From Deltaproteobacteria bacterium (GTDB taxonomy: Bacteria; Myxococcota_A; UBA9160; UBA4427), in assembly GCA_029261855.1 (NCBI GenBank), contig JAJDAN010000048.1, forward strand, positions 62,001-126,000: DNA of 64,000 nt, given 5' to 3'. Shown in pieces: positions 61,101-64,000 of the stretch; position 1 is the first letter of the stretch, and every line of letters begins with the position of its first letter. Position numbers and translations under genes: made by a program. Under the pieces are notes generated by a model. The model was not told where the DNA came from. It made no database searches and saw only the letters and a list, made by a program, of their open reading frames with translations.

Positions 61101-61334
61101 TTCTTCACCGGTTCGACACTCGTGGGCGGGATCATCTTCTGGTACTTCATCAGCAGTCTGCGTTTCGCCGCGGACATGAGCCTGTTGCTCTCGATCCTGC
61201 TCCTCGCGAACATGGTGGGTGCGATCCTGGTGGTTCCGGCATTCACCACCGTCTTCAAGCCGCGCTTCGCCCAGGCAGTCGGGGACGAGGGCTACAAGGG
61301 ATCCGACGGTGCGGGGGGAGACGACAGCGGATGA
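58131..61334 (+). CDS. RND/MMPL superfamily exporter with a helix-hairpin-helix-like insertion
   Basis: A 1067-residue inner membrane transporter; GAGGGTACGA precedes ATG. Membrane helix 1 lies near residues 17-40 and a group at about 318-500; helix 7 (ARIILVIWLVVVVSSFFAAYQV) is at 508-529 and the final group at about 900-1050. Large periplasmic loops follow helices 1 and 7. In the second loop, residues 770-812 (LKDAGYDNVQKIADADLEEL and AELEGYDLVTAYALQNAAEL) look like a helix-hairpin-helix pair. The family uses proton flow to move lipids or hydrophobic molecules. It overlaps the lipoprotein gene by four bases. Confidence 0.92.
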   Translation: MDELSLRFSRFFIRHRRINIILIGAATAYFGYEALQLQVFSQFIDLLPRNHPYIQVYENYNRQFGSANIVTAAIVAQDGSIYDEDVLEKIYGFTDQIDKLDGVDHGQVSSITSIGIRNQEVDREGVLRSQQIVGEEALALLEAQFFTRRAVRRALDGGAPAFASLRDFEAAVSDRKAELVVTLSDSAALRLEKMEDREQAASIQALREEAAELEFLALRLGELPDGYTLDGDQLTGPEGTLVPKAKIKSLPDRIHQNKQVYGRLVSLDDTAALVTAGFLEGRLDYEQIFNRIYELKTELESDGKVVVHLTGQPILIGWTFFYAVEIILILLLSLGILVVLLGIYFRHWYGIVMPLSGAIVSAIWGLGFISIMGYQLEPLVLVIPMLITARAVSHSVQFVERFYEEYERLENKEEAVISSMAELLLPGTLAIVTDAFGILVIGVSSIALMKKVAIFGAFWALSIAVTEMLLNRLLIVYFPAPKNFKHYTPPAVKTFLKATARVATGERSARIILVIWLVVVVSSFFAAYQVEVGESRPGTPILWDDSEFNQSARVISSKFFGADDFMVIVETEQAVGIHRPEVMREIEAFQRYMEQDPKVGGSISIVDFLKAINRTFHNGDPRWFRVPATDQEIGGLLYLYEAGSPDPRILNPYRDQEARNAAVRIFYGDHQGETIRQAVARAEEYIEKNPTGNVSIRLATDRKGFVGEVLKRLGPLIPPASAELEVQVRDEDGTYQRQEVVLSGRREPPPEDSARWILTLPRMTKELANVLKDAGYDNVQKIADADLEELAELEGYDLVTAYALQNAAELDRRHYTVRAEWSRESDGGEILAEIRRRGLYEADELWVKYHGGAWERRKSSQWAEGPSYALASGLMGVLGASNDEVEGSNNATLIASFATVFVVILISYRSLSIGLLLVMSLGSAALVSLAFMFFARIGFDVNTLPVQALGVGVGVDYALYIMDRVVHERKRGHNLEESVSIAIQTTGMAVFFTGSTLVGGIIFWYFISSLRFAADMSLLLSILLLANMVGAILVVPAFTTVFKPRFAQAVGDEGYKGSDGAGGDDSG

Positions 61335-62062
61335 GCCACAGCTACCGTCGTCTGGCCCGGGTGTCTGTGGGGCTGGTCCTTCTCATCGGGGTGGCGGGCT
61401 GCCAGCCGGACAACCGCACCGCCCAGAGTCCGGAAAGCGGCGACTACTTTCCCCTGGTCACCGACGGGCGTTGGTTGTACGCGGTGCGAGCGAATCTCGG
61501 CGAGTTCGAGGTCGAGGTCACCGCGCGCAAGGCGATGGCGGTGCCGGGCGCGAGCGAGCCGATCTTCGTGATGGACGAACGCAACCTCGGTCGCAGCCTC
61601 GGTTTCGCTGTGGTCTCACCCGTCGGGTACGTGAAGCGAGAGGGCTACATGGCCCGGGTGTCCGGGATCGATTACGTGGGATCGGATCCGAAATCCGGCA
61701 AGTTGTTGCTGCTGGGTCGCTACGAGCCGACCTACATGTTCCCCGACGACCCGAAGCCGGGGCAGACCTGGGTACAGCAGACGGACATGTTCGGGAACAA
61801 GGAGCACCGCGGCGCCATGATGGGCTGGAGCGGCACAGTCCGGGAGTTGACGAGCCTGCACGTTCCGGCGGGTGACTTCGAGGACGTGCTCGAGATCGAG
61901 ACCCACTACCGCGACGCGTCCGAGGGGAGCCTGGAGCCGAAGGCCATCTACCGCGACTACTACGCGCGCGGCGTCGGCCTGATCCGCAGCGTCGTGGAAG
62001 ACCCTTCGGGCAACCCGGACAACCGCATCGAGCAGGTGCTGCTCGAGTACGCGATCCCCTGA
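61331..62062 (+). CDS. Lipoprotein coupled to the RND exporter
   Basis: A 243-residue protein whose ATG overlaps the exporter stop (ATGA). Lipoprotein signal VSVGLVLLIGVAGC with Cys24. The mature part is one beta-rich domain: YFPLVTDGRWLYAVRANLGEFEVEV, GLLLLGRYEPTYMFPDDPKPGQTW and a C-terminal DYYARGVGLIRSVVED strand. This architecture recalls lipoproteins that follow a LolA/LolB-like pattern of a half-barrel around a lipid cavity, but no named family was certain. A periplasmic handover partner of the exporter is the likely role. Confidence 0.75.
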   Translation: MSHSYRRLARVSVGLVLLIGVAGCQPDNRTAQSPESGDYFPLVTDGRWLYAVRANLGEFEVEVTARKAMAVPGASEPIFVMDERNLGRSLGFAVVSPVGYVKREGYMARVSGIDYVGSDPKSGKLLLLGRYEPTYMFPDDPKPGQTWVQQTDMFGNKEHRGAMMGWSGTVRELTSLHVPAGDFEDVLEIETHYRDASEGSLEPKAIYRDYYARGVGLIRSVVEDPSGNPDNRIEQVLLEYAIP

Positions 62063-62067
62063 GACGC

Positions 62068-62913
62068 GTGCGCGGGGTCCGGGTCAGCTCGCGAGTCGAG
62101 CGCGTCGTTCTCGGTCTGTGCGTCGCAGGGGTGGCGCTCGCCGCCGACTGCGGTCGGGAGCGCCTGCTGCCGCGGCCCGAGCCCATGGCCGTGCACGAGG
62201 ACGCGGGCCTCGGCATCTGGGAGCAGCGGAAGCTGGCGGATATCCGCCGCTTCCTGCCGCCCGCGGAGCAGGCTTTGCTCGAGCAGACGCTTCTCAATCT
62301 CGAGACCGATTCGCGGCTCTCCCAGGAAGGGACGCGCGCGGCGCTCAAGCGTGCGCTGTCGGGGCTCCCGACTTCGGCCGGCTTCTGCGAAGCACTCTCT
62401 GACGAGCTGAGCTCGCTGCGACTCACGGGAAGTCCCGTCCCCGATCCGCCCGCCGAGGTCGGGACCGCGGTGAGCCTGCTCGACGCGCACGAGAACTGGC
62501 TCAGCGCGGCGGGCCGGCGTCGCTATCCCGAGCCCCTCGACCTCGGACGCGCCATCCGCGATGACGAGCTGGGCGACTGGCAGGATGTCTTCGATCTCGC
62601 TGCGCCGCTGGCGGGAGAGGGCCAGGTCTTCTTCGTGACGGACGCCGATTCACTCGCGCAGCGTTCTCCGACCCCGGCCCAGGGGCTCTGCCTCGGGGGC
62701 GCACCGGCGCCCAGCTATGTGGTCGTCACCCTCGAGACGGCAGAACTCGGCGCGCCTCTGCGGATCCCGACCGCGGCGGATGCCGTGTGTCGTCCGAAGT
62801 TCGTCCTGCCGCCAGCGAATGCAACGCGCGGGCAGACCTGCGCCGGTCTGCCGGAGTACGTCACCGCGCCGCAGCCTGTCGGAAAGGTGCGCGTCTTTCG
62901 ATTGTCCCGCTGA
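62068..62913 (+). CDS. Exported protein of unknown function
   Basis: A 281-residue protein with GTG start, five bases after the preceding stop. The N-terminal signal (VVLGLCVAGVALAADC) could be cleaved before or after the cysteine, so it may be a lipoprotein. The next 90 residues are helical (KLADIRRFLPPAEQALLEQTLLNLETDSRLSQ, shown in parts), then a beta domain with paired cysteines (GLCLGG, AVCRPKF, QTCAGL). No family was recognised. Position suggests it belongs to the RND operon. Confidence 0.68.
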   Translation: MRGVRVSSRVERVVLGLCVAGVALAADCGRERLLPRPEPMAVHEDAGLGIWEQRKLADIRRFLPPAEQALLEQTLLNLETDSRLSQEGTRAALKRALSGLPTSAGFCEALSDELSSLRLTGSPVPDPPAEVGTAVSLLDAHENWLSAAGRRRYPEPLDLGRAIRDDELGDWQDVFDLAAPLAGEGQVFFVTDADSLAQRSPTPAQGLCLGGAPAPSYVVVTLETAELGAPLRIPTAADAVCRPKFVLPPANATRGQTCAGLPEYVTAPQPVGKVRVFRLSR

Positions 62914-62981
62914 GCCACAGTGGCACGACCCGCCGAGGCGCGGGGTAGCGGCCCGCACGCTGGGCAGGCGATCATCGCGAC

Positions 62982-64000
62982 ATGAGAGGAGAATCGGGCT
63001 GGTTCGGAAGGCGCGTCCCGATGCTCGTCTCGCTCCTGATTCACGCCGTGTTGTTCTTCTCATTCTTGTTCTTCGGCCGCTTCTTGTTCCCCAGTTCCCC
63101 CGTCCGGGAGATCCTCATCCCGATCACCCTCGTTGGCGAAGAAGTGGATGAGAGCACGGAATACGAGCTGTCCCCGGAAATCCTCCACTTTCGCAAGAAG
63201 ACGCATCCCCGGGTGCGCGAGGTGATCCCCGAGGAGAGCGATGTCCGCGCTCTGGCACCGCCACCGGAGGAGATCGCGCTCACCGCCGACGCCAGCGGCG
63301 GCGGCTTCTCGTTCCAGCTGAAGGATTCCGGAAAGCTCGAGGGCTTCGTGTTCGGTGGCACGCACGGGGGCACGGCGGCCACGGGGGCTGGGGGCGGCAA
63401 CAGTACGGGCACCGTCGGCACCTTCGAGGAGTACGTCGGCGGCCTGCGCCAGATCGGGCTCGAGGTGGTGTTCGTGATCGACGCCACCGGGTCCATGGGG
63501 TGGCTGATCCAGAGCGTCAAGGACCGCGTTCGCACCTTATCGGAATGGATCCGCGAGCTGGTGCCGGTGACCCGCTTCGGCGTGGTCGCCTACCGCGACG
63601 ACGACGATCCCGAGTTCCTCACGCGGGTGCAGCCACTTACGCTCAGCGTCGGCAAGCTGCGGCGCTTCCTGGGGGATCTCGAGCCGCGCGGCGGCGGAGA
63701 CGTGCCGGAGGGCGTGACGGCTGGATTGCGCGCGGCCATCGAGAAGGCCGGCTGGACCCGCGACACCAAGAAAGTCATCGTGATCATCGGAGATGCGCCG
63801 CCGCACCCGGAAGAGTTGCCGGAGGCCCTCGAGTTGGCACGGTCGTTCAAGGCGATGGGCGGTTCGGTGACGACGGTGGACGTGAGCTTCGACGCGAATC
63901 CCGAGCTGGCGGCCGCGCGGATCGGCGTGACCGTCGCCGAGCTCACCACGGTAGGCGCGGGCGGCGTACTCGCCGAGTTCCGCCAGGTCGCGATCGCCGG
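62982..64000 (+). CDS. Membrane-anchored von Willebrand factor A domain protein, 3' end missing
   Basis: The frame from ATG 62982 stays open to the window edge (339 codons seen). After a short basic start there is one hydrophobic helix (MLVSLLIHAVLFFSFLFFGRFL, about residues 14-36), then a linker with SPEILHFRKKTHPRVREV and a Gly/Thr-rich stretch (about residues 125-148). A vWA domain begins near residue 158: its MIDAS motif is DATGSMGW (D167 to W174), with a threonine in TRFGVVAYRDDDD and an aspartate in GDAPPHPEEL. The N-terminal layout is like TonB/ExbD-type anchors. It lies 68 bp after the previous gene of the RND cluster. Confidence 0.85.
   Translation, partial: MRGESGWFGRRVPMLVSLLIHAVLFFSFLFFGRFLFPSSPVREILIPITLVGEEVDESTEYELSPEILHFRKKTHPRVREVIPEESDVRALAPPPEEIALTADASGGGFSFQLKDSGKLEGFVFGGTHGGTAATGAGGGNSTGTVGTFEEYVGGLRQIGLEVVFVIDATGSMGWLIQSVKDRVRTLSEWIRELVPVTRFGVVAYRDDDDPEFLTRVQPLTLSVGKLRRFLGDLEPRGGGDVPEGVTAGLRAAIEKAGWTRDTKKVIVIIGDAPPHPEELPEALELARSFKAMGGSVTTVDVSFDANPELAAARIGVTVAELTTVGAGGVLAEFRQVAIA

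Overview
The window is a high-GC, gene-dense stretch of bacterial chromosome. The mix of actinobacterial-looking acyl-CoA metabolism genes (FadD-like ligases, CaiB/BaiF CoA-transferases, acyl-CoA dehydrogenase, enoyl-CoA hydratase) with clearly Gram-negative envelope genes (autotransporter, DUF1302 barrel, DUF1329, lipoproteins, RND exporter, PEP-CTERM protein, signal peptidase I) suggests a deltaproteobacterial-type lineage such as Myxococcota or Binatota. No rRNA, tRNA, CRISPR array, phage or transposase was recognised, and the phylum is an inference from gene content only.

Layout. 1-4020: 3' end of an acyl-CoA synthetase gene, a PaaI-type thioesterase, and a coupled pair encoding a secreted protein and a CsgG/FlgT-like lipoprotein. 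4068-6340: convergent PP2C phosphatase and zinc-ribbon Ser/Thr kinase genes, separated by a tandem repeat grown from the kinase 3' end. 6802-12871: two back-to-back ATPase-permease-permease ABC-2 transporters and a TetR regulator. 13068-13892: an orphan PEP-CTERM protein. 13899-24093: acyl-CoA and lipid catabolism (amidohydrolase, two CaiB-type transferases, a small Cys protein, acyl-CoA ligase, enoyl-CoA hydratase, a CYP7-like P450) plus a secreted SBP56/methanethiol-oxidase homologue. 24131-27411: a compact DUF6502-DUF5666-outer membrane barrel-secreted protein locus carrying three copies of a palindrome GTGGGAA-N3-TTCCCAC. 27522-30932: an autotransporter. 31112-36138: a double CaiB fusion, a lone receiver protein, an acyl-CoA dehydrogenase and an SDR. 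36177-38678: an exported PheC-AroQ fusion, a PhyH dioxygenase and a cupin. 38808-43117: methyltransferase, signal peptidase I, an IMPDH-like protein and a divergent LysR regulator. 43090-50213: a lipoprotein, a flavin monooxygenase next to a styrene-oxide-isomerase-like membrane protein, a quinoprotein with a lanthanide-type motif and its CX3CH cytochrome, a Baeyer-Villiger-type monooxygenase and an HSL-type esterase. 50384-64000: envelope cluster with DUF1302 barrel, lipoprotein, DUF1329, YCF48 propeller, RND/MMPL exporter, two further exported proteins and a membrane-anchored vWA protein cut by the window edge.

How it fits together. Most of the window reads as uptake, activation, oxidation and degradation of hydrophobic carbon compounds, with periplasmic quinoprotein oxidation and an envelope transport machine. 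The best candidates for undescribed biology are the DUF6502 operator circuit (24131-27411), the flavoprotein plus isomerase-like pair (43757-45445), and the RND exporter with an inserted helix-hairpin-helix-like segment followed by a vWA protein (58131-64000).
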